Positions 33,168 to 42,371 of a stretch of DNA of 64,000 bases are shown in pieces. Position 1 is the stretch's first letter. Each line of letters begins with the position of its first letter. The position numbers and the translations under genes were made by a program. A model generated the notes under the pieces. It ran no database searches and was not told the DNA's origin. It saw only the letters and a list, made by a program, of their open reading frames with translations. The stretch is from assembly GCF_001428365.1 (NCBI RefSeq), contig NZ_LMSH01000003.1:299994-363993 (forward strand), in the 5' to 3' direction. This stretch comes from Arthrobacter sp. Soil763. Lineage in GTDB: Bacteria > Actinomycetota > Actinomycetes > Actinomycetales > Micrococcaceae.

Positions 33168-35321
33168 ATGGCGGCGGGGCAGCCGCGGCCATGGCAGGCC
33201 TTGCGGGACGCAGCTGCCCGCACGATCGCCGGGGAACCAGCCGGACCACCCATTTCCGAAAAGAGCGGTTCCGCGTGGCGTCGCGCCTGGGACCGCTCAT
33301 GGAACAACGCAAGGCGCGGCGCATGGAACCGCGCATGGGACTACTGGCGGGATCATGCCCCTCGTGCCCTCCGCAGGACGATGGCTGGCCGGCCGGCAGC
33401 ACCGGCCACACCGGCCACACCGGCAGGGAGGCCGGAACGCCGGCGCCGGACCGACCTTCGGCTGTTGCCCGCCGTCGTGTCCGTCTGGGCAACGGCCGCG
33501 GCCTGCGGGCTCCTGGAACCCGCTGCCATTGCCGTGGTGTGCGGCGCGCAGGCCGGAGCGGCGGCACTGCTGCTGGTCCGGCGCCCGCGGCGCAGCTCCC
33601 AACGCCGGGGCCGGCCGCGCGGCCAGGACACCCGCGGCCGCCGGTCCCGCACCCCTGGCGGCGCGCCCGGCGGTCAGTCGCCGCACCAAAGCATCCGGGC
33701 CACGCTGGCCCTCGCCCTTTTGCTCTCCTGCGCCGCGGGTGGCCACGCCGCCGCGGGCTCCGTCCAACGGCACGCCAACGACGTCGCCAGGGCCATCTCC
33801 GGGGAGGCTGCCGTGCTGGCCGAGCTGGACGTGGCCGAGGATCCGCGCCGGCTCGCAGCCCCGGACCGGCCGGGCTCTGCCGGGCGCTGGGCGGTGCCAG
33901 CCACGCTTCGGGTGCTGGCCTTCGACGGCCGCCGCGTTGAGGTGCGGGTGCCGCTGGTCGTCATGGGCGGCCAGGGTTGGGAGCAGGCCCGCCCGGGCCA
34001 GCGGATCCGCGCCACCGGCAAGCTGAAGTCCGCGGGCTCCGCCGGGCGGGAGGCCGGAATCCTGGCGGCGTCGTCCGCTCCGACCGTGCTGCGGGACGCA
34101 GGCGGGTGGACCCGCGCCCCGGCGGACCTGGCCCGGAACTTCGGCGCGGCCTCCGCCGAGCTGGCCGGAGATGCCGCCGGCCTGCTGCCCGGGATGATCA
34201 CCGGGAACACGGCGAGGCTCGATCCGCAGCTGGCTGCGGCCATGCAGACCGTCGGCATGACCCACCTGACCGCTGTCAGCGGAGCGAACTGCAGCCTGGT
34301 GCTCGGTGCGCTGGTGTTGGCGGCCCGCTCCCTGCGTTTCCCCAGGCCCGCTGCCGCCGCCGCGGCCCTGACGGGACTGTTGCTGTTCGTGCTGATGGTC
34401 GGGCCCGATGCCAGCGTCCTGCGGGCGGCGGTGATGGGGGCGGTGGGACTGGCCGGTCTCGCTTTCGGTCGCGCCGGCCGGGGCCTCAGCCTGCTGTGCG
34501 TTGCTACGACCGGTCTCCTGCTGACCGATCCGGCGCTGGCCACCGACATCGGGTTCGCGCTCTCCGTCGTGGCCACGCTGGGCATCGTCGCGGCCGGGCG
34601 GTCCATCATGGACTGGCTGCCGGCAGCGGTGCCCCGGAGCCTGGCCGCAGCGCTGGCTGTTCCGCTGTCCGCCCAGCTCTTCTGCGGCCCCGTGATCGTT
34701 CTGCTCCAGCCTCAGTTCTCCAGCTACGCCCTGCCCGCCAACCTCGCGGCCGCGGTCCTGGTCGCACCCATCACCCTTCTCGGTACTGCCGCCGTCCCGC
34801 TCCTCGCAGCAGCGCCGGCCCTGGCCGCGGTTCCCATCGCCGTTGCCGGCATCTTCGCCGGCGCGGTGGCAGCAATCGCCCGGTACTTTGCCGGGCTGCC
34901 GGGCGCGGCGCTGCCCTGGCCGGAAGGGGCTTTTGGCGCGGCCACCATGGCGGCGTTCTCCGTCCTGTCGCTGGCCGCAGTCTGGCTGGCCTGCCATCCT
35001 GCCGCTGCACTCGCCGCTTTGCCGGAGATGCACCGGCGCACCGCCCGTCTGCTAGGCCGGCTCCTCGACCGGCAACCCGCCCCGCCGGGCAGGACGCCGC
35101 CGGGCTCCGCTTCGGGCGCGGGGCGCAGGCCCCTCAACAGGCACGTCAACGGCCCCGCCAGCACATGGAGCGTGGCGGTACGGACCGGCTTGGTGGACGG
35201 TGCCCGTCGTGGCAGGCTTAGAGTCTGTAAATTTACCTTTCGGAGGAACCACCAGTGGCTGCTGCCCAGACCCAACGCGCCCGGACCACGGCCACGAACA
35301 CCGCCTCCTGGCGCGATGTGA
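33168..35321 (+). CDS. comEC: ComEC/Rec2 competence channel lacking the metallo-beta-lactamase domain
   Basis: A 717-residue polytopic protein with the ComEC competence domain (ITGNTARLDPQLAAAMQTVGMTHLTAVSGANCSLV, then a run of hydrophobic helices) that carries single-stranded DNA into the cytoplasm. The N-terminal OB-like extracellular part (LRVLAFDGRRVEVRVPLVV) is present. No C-terminal metallo-beta-lactamase domain follows, unlike ComEC of many Firmicutes. ATG 33168 overlaps the spacing after comEA. The last roughly 30 residues read straight through the Shine-Dalgarno and first codons of holA, a 67-base overlap in another frame; the natural C-terminus may have been lost to a small indel. 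Confidence 0.88.
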   Translation: MAAGQPRPWQALRDAAARTIAGEPAGPPISEKSGSAWRRAWDRSWNNARRGAWNRAWDYWRDHAPRALRRTMAGRPAAPATPATPAGRPERRRRTDLRLLPAVVSVWATAAACGLLEPAAIAVVCGAQAGAAALLLVRRPRRSSQRRGRPRGQDTRGRRSRTPGGAPGGQSPHQSIRATLALALLLSCAAGGHAAAGSVQRHANDVARAISGEAAVLAELDVAEDPRRLAAPDRPGSAGRWAVPATLRVLAFDGRRVEVRVPLVVMGGQGWEQARPGQRIRATGKLKSAGSAGREAGILAASSAPTVLRDAGGWTRAPADLARNFGAASAELAGDAAGLLPGMITGNTARLDPQLAAAMQTVGMTHLTAVSGANCSLVLGALVLAARSLRFPRPAAAAAALTGLLLFVLMVGPDASVLRAAVMGAVGLAGLAFGRAGRGLSLLCVATTGLLLTDPALATDIGFALSVVATLGIVAAGRSIMDWLPAAVPRSLAAALAVPLSAQLFCGPVIVLLQPQFSSYALPANLAAAVLVAPITLLGTAAVPLLAAAPALAAVPIAVAGIFAGAVAAIARYFAGLPGAALPWPEGAFGAATMAAFSVLSLAAVWLACHPAAALAALPEMHRRTARLLGRLLDRQPAPPGRTPPGSASGAGRRPLNRHVNGPASTWSVAVRTGLVDGARRGRLRVCKFTFRRNHQWLLPRPNAPGPRPRTPPPGAM

Positions 35322-36268
35322 CGCCGGCTGCGGTGGTGCTGGTCGCGGGGCCGGAGGACTACCTCGGCTCCCGGGCCATGGACCGGATCCGCGCGCAGGT
35401 CCGGGCGGCCGCGCCCGACGTCGAGGTGACCCGGCTCAACGCCGGCAGCTATGAACCGGGCAGCCTGGCCATGAACGTCAGCCCCTCGCTGTTCGGCGAG
35501 CAAAAGCTGATCGAGGTCGAGGGCCTCGAGGCGATGAACGATGCCTTCCTCGCCGACGGCCTCAAATACCTCGCCGGGCCGGAGCCGGACGCCGTGCTGG
35601 TCCTGCGCCACAGCGGGGGAGTGCGCGGCAAGAAGCTCCTCGACGCGGTCAAGGCCGGCGGCTGGCCCGTGGTGGACTGCCAGCCGCTGAAAAAAGACGC
35701 TGACAAGGCCGCGTTCGTGGCCGCCGAGTTCAAGGCCGCCGCCCGCCGGATCGAACCGGACGCCGTGCACGCGCTGGTCAACGCGGTCGGGGCGCACCTG
35801 GCCGAACTCGCCGCGGCCTGCAGCCAGCTCATCGCCGACGCGACCACCGCCGTGGACACTGAGATGGTGGACCGCTACTACGGCGGCCGGGTCGAGGCCA
35901 CAGCCTTCAAAGTCGCGGACGCCGCCATGGCCGGCAACGCCCCGCTGGCCCTCTCCACACTGCGCCACGCCCTCGACACCGGCGCCGACCCCGTACCGAT
36001 CGTCGCCGCCCTCGCTTCCAAGCTGCGGTCGCTGGCCAAGGTCGCCGGCGCGCGGGGCTCCTCCGCGCAGATCGCCAAGGAACTCGGCATGCAGCCGTGG
36101 CTGGTGGAGCAGGCGCAGCGTGAGGTCCGGCGCTGGACTCCGGAGGGCCTGGTCCAGTCCATCCAGGTCACGGCCGAGGCCGACGCCCAGGTCAAGGGCC
36201 TGTCGCGGGACCCGGTCTACGCCGTTGAGCACGCCGTCTCGGTGATTGCGGGGTCCGTCCGCCGCTAA
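35255..36268 (+). CDS. holA: DNA polymerase III delta subunit
   Basis: Clamp-loader subunit that opens the sliding clamp. 337 residues with the family pattern VVLVAGPEDYLGSRAMDRI at the N-terminus, SLFGEQKLIEVEGLEAM, and the C-terminal helical collar domain ending VIAGSVRR. GTG 35255 is preceded by GGAGGA (35240-35245). A perfect palindrome GTAAATTTAC at 35227-35236, A/T-rich in this genome, lies just upstream within the comEC tail and may include a -10 element (TAAATT). Confidence 0.93.
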   Translation: MAAAQTQRARTTATNTASWRDVTPAAVVLVAGPEDYLGSRAMDRIRAQVRAAAPDVEVTRLNAGSYEPGSLAMNVSPSLFGEQKLIEVEGLEAMNDAFLADGLKYLAGPEPDAVLVLRHSGGVRGKKLLDAVKAGGWPVVDCQPLKKDADKAAFVAAEFKAAARRIEPDAVHALVNAVGAHLAELAAACSQLIADATTAVDTEMVDRYYGGRVEATAFKVADAAMAGNAPLALSTLRHALDTGADPVPIVAALASKLRSLAKVAGARGSSAQIAKELGMQPWLVEQAQREVRRWTPEGLVQSIQVTAEADAQVKGLSRDPVYAVEHAVSVIAGSVRR

Positions 36269-36419
36269 CGCGCGACGCGTCACCGCAATACCGGGCGTCG
36301 CCAGCGGTTAGCACGTTCGCCCGGCGCTCCGTCCGCCGCTAACGCGCGACCCGGCGCCGCAGTACGGTCCGCCGTTAGCGCTAGCGCCGCTCAGGAGCCG
36401 GGCCGTACCCCGCGTTTAA
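36254..36419 (+). repeat. Intergenic repeats built on GCTAAC/GTTAGC
   Basis: A 23-base unit TCCGTCCGCCGCTAACGCGC+GAC occurs at 36254-36276, covering the holA stop, and again at 36328-36350. Between and after them, GGTTAGC (36305 area) and CGTTAGCG (36373-36380) are inverted copies of the core; CGCTAACG 36337-36344 pairs exactly with the latter. A palindrome GCGCTAGCGC sits at 36378-36387. No coding frame is apparent. Confidence 0.6.
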
Positions 36420-36424
36420 CTGGC

Positions 36425-36455
36425 TGTGGCCGGCACCCAGGGGGTGCCGGCCACA
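36425..36455 (-). terminator. Hairpin between holA and rpsT
   Basis: TGTGGCCGGCACC (36425-36437) and GGTGCCGGCCACA (36443-36455) form a perfect 13-bp stem with a 5-base loop between the convergent holA and rpsT genes. Neither side has a good U-tract, as often in high-G+C genomes; it probably ends rpsT transcripts. Confidence 0.65.
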
Positions 36456-36482
36456 ATCATCAGTTCAGTGGAACTGGAAACC

Positions 36483-36743
36483 TTAGAGTGCGTTGACCTT
36501 CTTGGAGATCGCGGACTTGCGGTTTGCAGCGTTGTTCTTGTGCAGAACACCCTTGCTGACAGCCTTGTCGAGCTTGCGGCTGGCAGTGACCAGTGCAGCA
36601 GCAGCGGCATCCTTGTCGGTGGACTCAACGGCGGTGTTGACAGCGCGGATGGCCGTCTTCAGCTCGGACTTGACTGCGTTGTTGCGCAGGCGAGCCTTTT
36701 CGTTGGTCAGGATGCGCTTCTTCTGGGACTTGATATTAGCCAC
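36483..36743 (-). CDS. rpsT: 30S ribosomal protein S20
   Basis: 86 residues, very basic, starting [18 protein letters not shown] and ending [10 protein letters not shown]; the standard helical-bundle protein that binds 16S rRNA 5' and 3' minor domains. ATG 36743. Single gene on the minus strand with its own promoter: an extended -10 TGC-TATTAT is at 36881-36876, giving a 5' leader of about 125 bases, long enough for the autoregulation known for S20 in other bacteria. Confidence 0.97.
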   Translation of the reverse strand: MANIKSQKKRILTNEKARLRNNAVKSELKTAIRAVNTAVESTDKDAAAAALVTASRKLDKAVSKGVLHKNNAANRKSAISKKVNAL

Positions 36744-36875
36744 GTGTGAACTCTCTTTTTCAATGCGGAAAATGGTCTAGAGGGCTTTCAGATTGGCCAT
36801 TGACTGAGCGGCGTGGGGATACCTATGGCGACCAACCATCTGTGGCCGTCGACCTGCACGGACACACAGCTGTCA

Positions 36876-36884
36876 ATAATAGCA
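36876..36884 (-). promoter_or_regulatory. rpsT promoter, extended -10
   Basis: Read on the minus strand, TGCTATTAT carries both the TG extension and a 5-of-6 -10 hexamer. No -35 is recognisable at the normal distance. Confidence 0.5.
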
Positions 36885-36930
36885 GAGCCGCGCCGCCGGT
36901 GGCGAGTTCGGGCCCGCGCCCGCGGGTCGC

Positions 36931-37473
36931 TCAGGACCAGCCGTGCCGGCTGCGCAACGCGGCCGAAATATCCCCGAACCGCCCGGCGTCAAGGATCGCG
37001 CCCTCGCGCCGCACGTCCAGCGGATTGATCTGCAGGACGCGGTCCAGGCGCGCCTCGCTGGGGCGCCACTGCCGGTCCCAGGGGCCGGTCCCGATGTCGA
37101 CGTAGTCCTGGGCGCGGCGGTCATCGCCGTCGTGGTCCTTGCTGGTGAGCATCAGGCCCAGCAGGTAGCGGCCATGGGTGCCTACCAGCAGCACGGGCCG
37201 GTCCTTGCCCCGGCCGTGGTCCTCCTCGAACGGCACCCAGGTCCAGACGATTTCGCCGGGTTCGGGCTGGCCGTTGGCCGCCGGGTTGTAGCGGACCGTC
37301 GAGCGGCCCTGGAAATCGCCCGGGTAGGTTCCGGAGAGGCCGACGGCGGGCTTCCGCCGGGTCTTGGTGGTGGCCGCGGGCCGGCGGGGCGCCGCCGGGG
37401 CACCGCCGGAGCCAGCCAGCAGACGCCAGGCGCCGCGGAAGGCCCTGGCGAGGGAGCGAAGAGTCTGGGACAT
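36931..37473 (-). CDS. PemK/MazF-family protein without a visible antitoxin
   Basis: A 180-residue protein whose N-terminal 60 residues are basic and Ala/Arg-rich and whose remainder is a PemK/MazF barrel: PGEIVWTWVPFEED, GKDRPVLLVG and YVDIGTGPWD. True MazF toxins are mRNA interferases paired with an upstream antitoxin; no small antitoxin frame is next to this gene, and it sits between rpsT and lepA, where similar orphan genes occur in related actinobacteria. It may be a domesticated domain rather than a toxin. Start ATG 37473. Confidence 0.8.
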   Translation of the reverse strand: MSQTLRSLARAFRGAWRLLAGSGGAPAAPRRPAATTKTRRKPAVGLSGTYPGDFQGRSTVRYNPAANGQPEPGEIVWTWVPFEEDHGRGKDRPVLLVGTHGRYLLGLMLTSKDHDGDDRRAQDYVDIGTGPWDRQWRPSEARLDRVLQINPLDVRREGAILDAGRFGDISAALRSRHGWS

Positions 37474-37674
37474 GGGGAAACCCTACCGCCGGGCGGGCCG
37501 CGCGCCGGGAAGGGCCGGGATGCGGTGCCACGCGCCGGGACGTGGGAGACTAGGAGAACGAAAATTGCGGCGTGTCGCGGCCGGGTGTGCCACCGGCTGC
37601 GTCCGTCCGCGGAACGGCCTATGCGAATAGTCCGCCCGCGCCGCCCCCAGAATTGCCAAGAGTAAGGACCCTGC

Positions 37675-39528
37675 GTGTCTCCCATGGCCCGCACCGCCCC
37701 GGTGCCTGCCGCAACAGATCCGGACCTCATCCGGAACTTCTGCATCATTGCGCATATTGACCACGGCAAGTCCACGCTGGCCGACCGGATGCTTCAGTAC
37801 ACCGGCGTCGTCCAGTCCCGCGACATGAAGGCCCAGTACCTGGACCGGATGGACATTGAGCGTGAACGCGGCATCACCATCAAGTCCCAGGCCGTGCGCA
37901 TGCCCTGGGAGCTGGACGGCACCAGCTACGCACTGAACATGATCGATACGCCGGGCCACGTCGACTTCACCTACGAGGTTTCCCGGTCCCTGGCCGCCTG
38001 TGAAGGGGCCGTGCTGCTGGTGGACGCCGCGCAGGGCATCGAGGCGCAGACCCTGGCGAACCTGTACCTGGCGATGGAAAACAACCTCACCATCATCCCG
38101 GTGCTGAACAAGATCGACCTGCCGGCCGCCCAGCCCGAGAAGTACGCCGAGGAACTGGCGAACCTGATCGGCGGCGATCCCGAGGAAGTGCTGCGCGTTT
38201 CGGGCAAGACCGGCGCCGGCGTCGAACTCCTGCTGGACAAGATCGTCCGTGACCTTCCGGCCCCGGTCGGCAACCCGGACGCCCCGGCCCGCGCCATGAT
38301 CTTCGACTCGGTGTACGACACCTACCGCGGCGTCGTCACGTACGTCCGCGTGGTCGACGGCATGCTCCACCCGCGCGAACGCATCCAGATGATGTCCACC
38401 CGCGCCACCCACGAACTCCTCGAGATCGGCGTGAGCGCGCCGGAACCCACCCCCTCGAAGGGCCTGGGCGTCGGCGAGGTCGGCTACCTGATCACCGGTG
38501 TGAAGGACGTGCGCCAGTCCAAGGTCGGCGACACCGTCACCAACCTGGCCAAGCCCGCTGCCGAGTCGCTGCCCGGTTACGCCGACGCCAAGCCGATGGT
38601 CTTCTCCGGCCTGTATCCGCTGGACGGCACCGACTACCCGGTGCTGCGCGACGCGCTCGAGAAGCTCATGCTCAACGACGCCGCGCTGGTCTACGAACCG
38701 GAAACCTCCGCCGCGCTGGGCTTCGGCTTCCGCGTCGGCTTCCTGGGCCTGCTGCACCTGGAAATCACCCGGGAACGGCTCGAACGCGAGTACAAGCTGG
38801 ACCTGATTTCCACCGCCCCGAACGTCGAATACGAAGTGACGCTCGAGGACAAGAAGGTCGTCCACGTCACCAACCCGAGCGAATACCCCACGGGGAAGGT
38901 CGCCGAGGTCCGCGAGCCGATGGTCTCGGCCACGATCCTGGCGCCCAACGAGTTCGTCGGCGCCATCATGGAGCTCTGCCAGAGCCGCCGCGGCGTCATG
39001 GGCGGCATGGACTACCTCTCCGAGGACCGGGTCGAGATCCGCTACCGCCTGCCGCTGGCCGAGATCGTCTTCGACTTCTTCGACATCCTCAAGTCCCGGA
39101 CCCGCGGCTACGGTTCGCTGGACTGGAAGGCCGACGGCGACCAGGTCGCGGACCTGGTCAAGGTCGACATCATGCTCCAGGGCGAGCAGGTCGACGCGTT
39201 CAGCGCCATCACGCACCGCGACAAGGCCTACGCCTACGGTGTCATGATGACCGGCAAGCTGCGCGAACTCATCCCGCGCCAGCAGTTCGAGGTGCCGATC
39301 CAGGCCGCCATCGGCTCCCGCATCATTGCCCGTGAGAGCATCCGCGCCATCCGCAAGGACGTCCTCGCCAAGTGCTACGGCGGTGACATCACCCGAAAGC
39401 GCAAACTGCTCGAGAAGCAGAAGGAAGGCAAGAAGCGCATGAAGATGGTGGGCCGGGTCGAGGTGCCGCAGGAGGCGTTCATCGCCGCCCTGACCACCGA
39501 AGAGTCCAAGGACAAGGCCAAGAAGTAG
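37675..39528 (+). CDS. lepA: Elongation factor 4 (back-translocating GTPase)
   Basis: A 617-residue translational GTPase. G1 motif [16 protein letters not shown], switch with [13 protein letters not shown]3 DTPGHVDF and G4 NKIDLPAA; the LepA-specific C-terminal domain ([13 protein letters not shown] ... [22 protein letters not shown]) is complete. GTG 37675 is supported by AAGGAC; ATG 37684 is an alternative. hemW starts two bases after its stop, so the two are co-transcribed. Confidence 0.97.
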   Translation: MSPMARTAPVPAATDPDLIRNFCIIAHIDHGKSTLADRMLQYTGVVQSRDMKAQYLDRMDIERERGITIKSQAVRMPWELDGTSYALNMIDTPGHVDFTYEVSRSLAACEGAVLLVDAAQGIEAQTLANLYLAMENNLTIIPVLNKIDLPAAQPEKYAEELANLIGGDPEEVLRVSGKTGAGVELLLDKIVRDLPAPVGNPDAPARAMIFDSVYDTYRGVVTYVRVVDGMLHPRERIQMMSTRATHELLEIGVSAPEPTPSKGLGVGEVGYLITGVKDVRQSKVGDTVTNLAKPAAESLPGYADAKPMVFSGLYPLDGTDYPVLRDALEKLMLNDAALVYEPETSAALGFGFRVGFLGLLHLEITRERLEREYKLDLISTAPNVEYEVTLEDKKVVHVTNPSEYPTGKVAEVREPMVSATILAPNEFVGAIMELCQSRRGVMGGMDYLSEDRVEIRYRLPLAEIVFDFFDILKSRTRGYGSLDWKADGDQVADLVKVDIMLQGEQVDAFSAITHRDKAYAYGVMMTGKLRELIPRQQFEVPIQAAIGSRIIARESIRAIRKDVLAKCYGGDITRKRKLLEKQKEGKKRMKMVGRVEVPQEAFIAALTTEESKDKAKK

Positions 39529-39530
39529 CC

Positions 39531-40769
39531 ATGCCAAGCGCACTACCCCTCGGCGACCCGGCGCCGTCGGACGGGCTGCTGCCCGCCCAGGCGCTGGAGG
39601 GCGCCGCTGAACGGGCCTTCGGGCTCTACGTCCACATCCCGTTCTGCGCCGTGCGCTGCGGCTACTGCGACTTCAACACCTACACCGCCACCGAACTGGG
39701 CGGCGGCGCCTCGCAGGATGCCTACGCGGGCACCGCCGTCGCTGAGGTGGAGTTCGCCGGTAAGGCGCTCCGGGCCTCGGGACTGCCCGAGCGCCGCCTG
39801 TCCACGGTGTTTTTCGGCGGCGGCACGCCTACGCTGCTGCCGGCCGCTGACCTGGCCCGGATCCTGGGCGCCGCCATCGAGACCTGGGGGCTGGAGCCGG
39901 GCGCCGAGGTCACCACGGAAGCGAACCCGGACTCGGTCACGCCGGAATCCCTGCAGCTGCTCGCCGACGCCGGCTTCACCCGGGTCTCGTTCGGCATGCA
40001 GTCGGCCGTGCCGCACGTCCTCAAAGTCCTGGACCGCACCCACACCCCCAGCCGGGTACCGCAGGCCGTCCAGTGGGCGCGCGATGCCGGGCTGGCTGTC
40101 AGCCTGGACCTGATCTACGGCACCCCGGGCGAGTCGCTGGCGGACTGGCGGCATTCGCTGGAGAAGGCGCTGTCCTACGGCCCGGACCACATCAGCGCCT
40201 ACGCGCTGATCGTCGAGGAGGGCACCAAGCTCGCCACCCAGATCCGCCGCGGCGAGGTTCCGGGGATCGACGACGACGATCACGCCGTCAAATATGAACT
40301 GGCCGACGAACTGATCTCCGCCGCCGGGCTGGGCTGGTACGAAGTCAGCAACTGGGCCCGGACCCCGGAGCAGGCCTGCCGCCACAACCTGGCGTACTGG
40401 CGCGGCGACGACTGGTGGGGGATCGGCCCGGGCGCGCACTCCCACGTGGGCGGCGTCCGCTGGTGGAACGTCAAGCACCCGTCAGCCTACGCGGGCCGGA
40501 TCTCCGCCGGAGCCTCGCCCGCGGCCGGCCGGGAAACCCTGGACAGTGACACCCGCGAGGTGGAACGCGTCATGCTCGAAGCCCGGTTGGTGACCGGACT
40601 GGAGATCGCCGGCCTCGGCGGCCTGGGGGACACCGGCCGGCACGCCGTCGCCGGGCTGATCGCCGACGGGCTGGTGGAGCCGCAGCAGGCCTTCAAGGGC
40701 CGGCTGGTGCTCACGCTCAAGGGCCGGCTGCTCGCGGACGCCGTGGTGCGCCGGATCCTGCCGGACTAG
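39531..40769 (+). CDS. hemW: HemW heme chaperone (radical SAM, coproporphyrinogen-oxidase-like)
   Basis: A 412-residue radical SAM protein with the cluster motif IPFCAVRCGYCDFNTY (Cys39, Cys43, Cys46) and the HemN_C-type C-terminal domain (LIADGLVEPQ). The family was long annotated as oxygen-independent coproporphyrinogen III oxidase; members of this short type bind heme and act as chaperones. ATG 39531 follows the lepA stop directly. Start lacks a strong Shine-Dalgarno, which fits coupled translation. Confidence 0.93.
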   Translation: MPSALPLGDPAPSDGLLPAQALEGAAERAFGLYVHIPFCAVRCGYCDFNTYTATELGGGASQDAYAGTAVAEVEFAGKALRASGLPERRLSTVFFGGGTPTLLPAADLARILGAAIETWGLEPGAEVTTEANPDSVTPESLQLLADAGFTRVSFGMQSAVPHVLKVLDRTHTPSRVPQAVQWARDAGLAVSLDLIYGTPGESLADWRHSLEKALSYGPDHISAYALIVEEGTKLATQIRRGEVPGIDDDDHAVKYELADELISAAGLGWYEVSNWARTPEQACRHNLAYWRGDDWWGIGPGAHSHVGGVRWWNVKHPSAYAGRISAGASPAAGRETLDSDTREVERVMLEARLVTGLEIAGLGGLGDTGRHAVAGLIADGLVEPQQAFKGRLVLTLKGRLLADAVVRRILPD

Positions 40770-40783
40770 TCAGCGGCGTGGTG

Positions 40784-40816
40784 CGGGCCGGCGCGGCGCG
40801 CGGACGCTCCGGCCCG
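40784..40816 (+). terminator. Weak hairpin after hemW
   Basis: CGGGCCGG (40784-40791) pairs with CCGGCCCG (40809-40816) between convergent hemW and the DUF4870 gene. No U-tract on either strand, so the terminator role is uncertain. Confidence 0.35.
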
Positions 40817-40841
40817 GCAGGGCCTGAAGTGTACGTTCGCG

Positions 40842-41261
40842 CTATTTGATCCAGCGCAGGTTGTACTCGTACCGGTGCGGCTGGCCCCGGTTGACGTGGA
40901 TCCCGGCGGCCACGGAGAAGCAGGCCAGGGCGATCCAGATGACCGTGGCCAGGACGGCGAAAATGTTCCCCACCACCGGTACGAAGACCAGCAGGTTGGC
41001 CACGACCGCGGCGATCGTCGGCGGCAGCGTGAAGTTCAGGGCTTCCTTGGACTCCTGGGCGGTGAAGGGGCCGCGGTCCTTGAAGATCAAATAGATCAGC
41101 AGCGCGGGGATGCACCCAAGGATCCCGCCGAAGTGCGCCAGGGTGGCCCACTGGCGGTCTTCGCTGGCCGTCAGCGGCAGTGCGTTCGCCGGCACGCCAT
41201 GGTACTGGGGCCGGTCAGGGCCTGCGTGGTGGTCCGGGTGTTCGCGTGCGTCTTCTGCCAC
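40842..41261 (-). CDS. DUF4870 domain membrane protein
   Basis: A 139-residue protein: a His/Pro-rich N-terminus, then three membrane helices in the DUF4870 pattern (WATLAHFGGILGCIPALLIYLI, ALNFTLPPTIAAVVANLLVFVPVVG, IFAVLATVIWIALACFSVAAG) and an RGQPHRYEYNLRWIK end. Function unknown. GTG 41261 with AAAGGA seven bases upstream is the best start; upstream frame without starts is not convincing. Stands alone on the minus strand next to another conserved gene, DUF3097. Confidence 0.85.
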   Translation of the reverse strand: MAEDAREHPDHHAGPDRPQYHGVPANALPLTASEDRQWATLAHFGGILGCIPALLIYLIFKDRGPFTAQESKEALNFTLPPTIAAVVANLLVFVPVVGNIFAVLATVIWIALACFSVAAGIHVNRGQPHRYEYNLRWIK

Positions 41262-41383
41262 GTTGAGTCCTTTGGATTGCGGTGGAGCGATGGTGCCTGT
41301 ACGAGCCACGGCCGCAGCAAAGGGCTGCAGCCGCCGTACCAAGAATACTTGCTCCCGCCGCGGTTCGACGCACGCGGCGGCGG

Positions 41384-42235
41384 TCAGGGCACCGTGAGGA
41401 AGTCGATGACCTCTTCCACCCGGCCCAGCAGCGAGGGCTCAAGGTCCGCGTAAGTGCGCACCGCGCCGAGCAGCTTCTGCCACCCCAGGCCGATGTCCTC
41501 CTTGGTGCTGTGCGGCCAGCCGAAAGCGGTCAGGATGCCGGTCTTCCAGTCCACCCCGCGCGGAATCACCGGCCACTGCTCGATGCCCAGCACCGCGGGC
41601 CGGATCGCCTGCCAGACATCCACGTACGGGTGGCCGACGATCAGCACGTTGCCTGCCGCGCCGGGGGAGGCCATGACCGCGTCGGCGATCCGCGATTCCT
41701 TGGAATCGGGGACCAAGTGGTCCACCAGCACACCCAGGCGCCGGCCGGGTCCGGGCCGGAAGTCGCGGACGGCTCCGGCAAGGTCGTCAATGCCGTGCAG
41801 CGGTTCGACGACGATGCCCTCCACCCGCAGGTCATCGCCCCAGACCTTTTCGACGAGTTCGGCGTCGTGCTTGCCCTCCACCCAGATCCGGCTGGCCTTG
41901 GCAACCTGCGCGCGCTGGCCCTCGACCCGCACCGACCCGGACGCGGTGCGCCCGGCGGCAGCGGCGGCCGGTGCGGCCCGCGGTGCAGGCGGCATCAGCC
42001 GGATCGGCCGGCCCTCCAGCAGGAAGCCGAAACCCAGGCGGAACGAGCGGGTTTTTCCCCGCCGGTCCTCGAGTGCCACCACGTGCATGCCGCCGGACTT
42101 TTCCACCCGTGTGACGGCGCCGACCCAGCCGGACTGCACATCTTCGAGCACCATGCCCCGTTCCACCGGCACCTCGGGCAGCTGGGCCTTGGCCGGTGCG
42201 GAGAGCTCCTGCGGGCCCCAGTTCTGGTATGACAT
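41384..42235 (-). CDS. DUF3097 domain protein with a TOPRIM-like centre
   Basis: A 283-residue actinobacterial conserved protein. The N-terminal third looks like a small beta barrel (GWVGAVTRVEKSGGMHVVALEDRRGK); an Ala-rich linker follows; the centre reads IWVEGKHDAELVEKVWGDDL ... LGVLVDHLVPDSKESRIADAV ... VLIVGHPYVDVW. The VEGKxDA and the acidic VDHLVPDSK spacing recall TOPRIM domains of primases and RNase M5 type nucleases. No experimental role is known to me. Starts at ATG 42235, divergent from hrcA. Confidence 0.85.
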   Translation of the reverse strand: MSYQNWGPQELSAPAKAQLPEVPVERGMVLEDVQSGWVGAVTRVEKSGGMHVVALEDRRGKTRSFRLGFGFLLEGRPIRLMPPAPRAAPAAAAAGRTASGSVRVEGQRAQVAKASRIWVEGKHDAELVEKVWGDDLRVEGIVVEPLHGIDDLAGAVRDFRPGPGRRLGVLVDHLVPDSKESRIADAVMASPGAAGNVLIVGHPYVDVWQAIRPAVLGIEQWPVIPRGVDWKTGILTAFGWPHSTKEDIGLGWQKLLGAVRTYADLEPSLLGRVEEVIDFLTVP

Positions 42236-42360
42236 CTGCTACACACTGCTTTGCGCTCGGGAACTACGGGAAACGGCGCGCGGGCCGCGGTGTGCCCGCC
42301 AATCAGGGGCCCCGCAGTTCACGCCCGCAGCGAATCCAATGCTAACAACGGCGCGACTCA

Positions 42361-42366
42361 TATTAG
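42361..42366 (+). promoter_or_regulatory. Possible -10 of the hrcA promoter
   Basis: TATTAG six bases before the CIRCE repeat would place the transcript start at the operator's edge, as expected for HrcA control. No clear -35. Confidence 0.4.
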
Positions 42367-42371
42367 ACTGG

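Noticed and set aside
36254..36419. CRISPR array
   Set aside because: Only two direct copies, variable spacing, inverted partners and no cas genes.
36931..37674. Two-gene toxin-antitoxin locus with the PemK-like gene
   Set aside because: No frame next to it encodes a plausible small antitoxin with a ribosome binding site; the 200-base gap to lepA holds no convincing gene.
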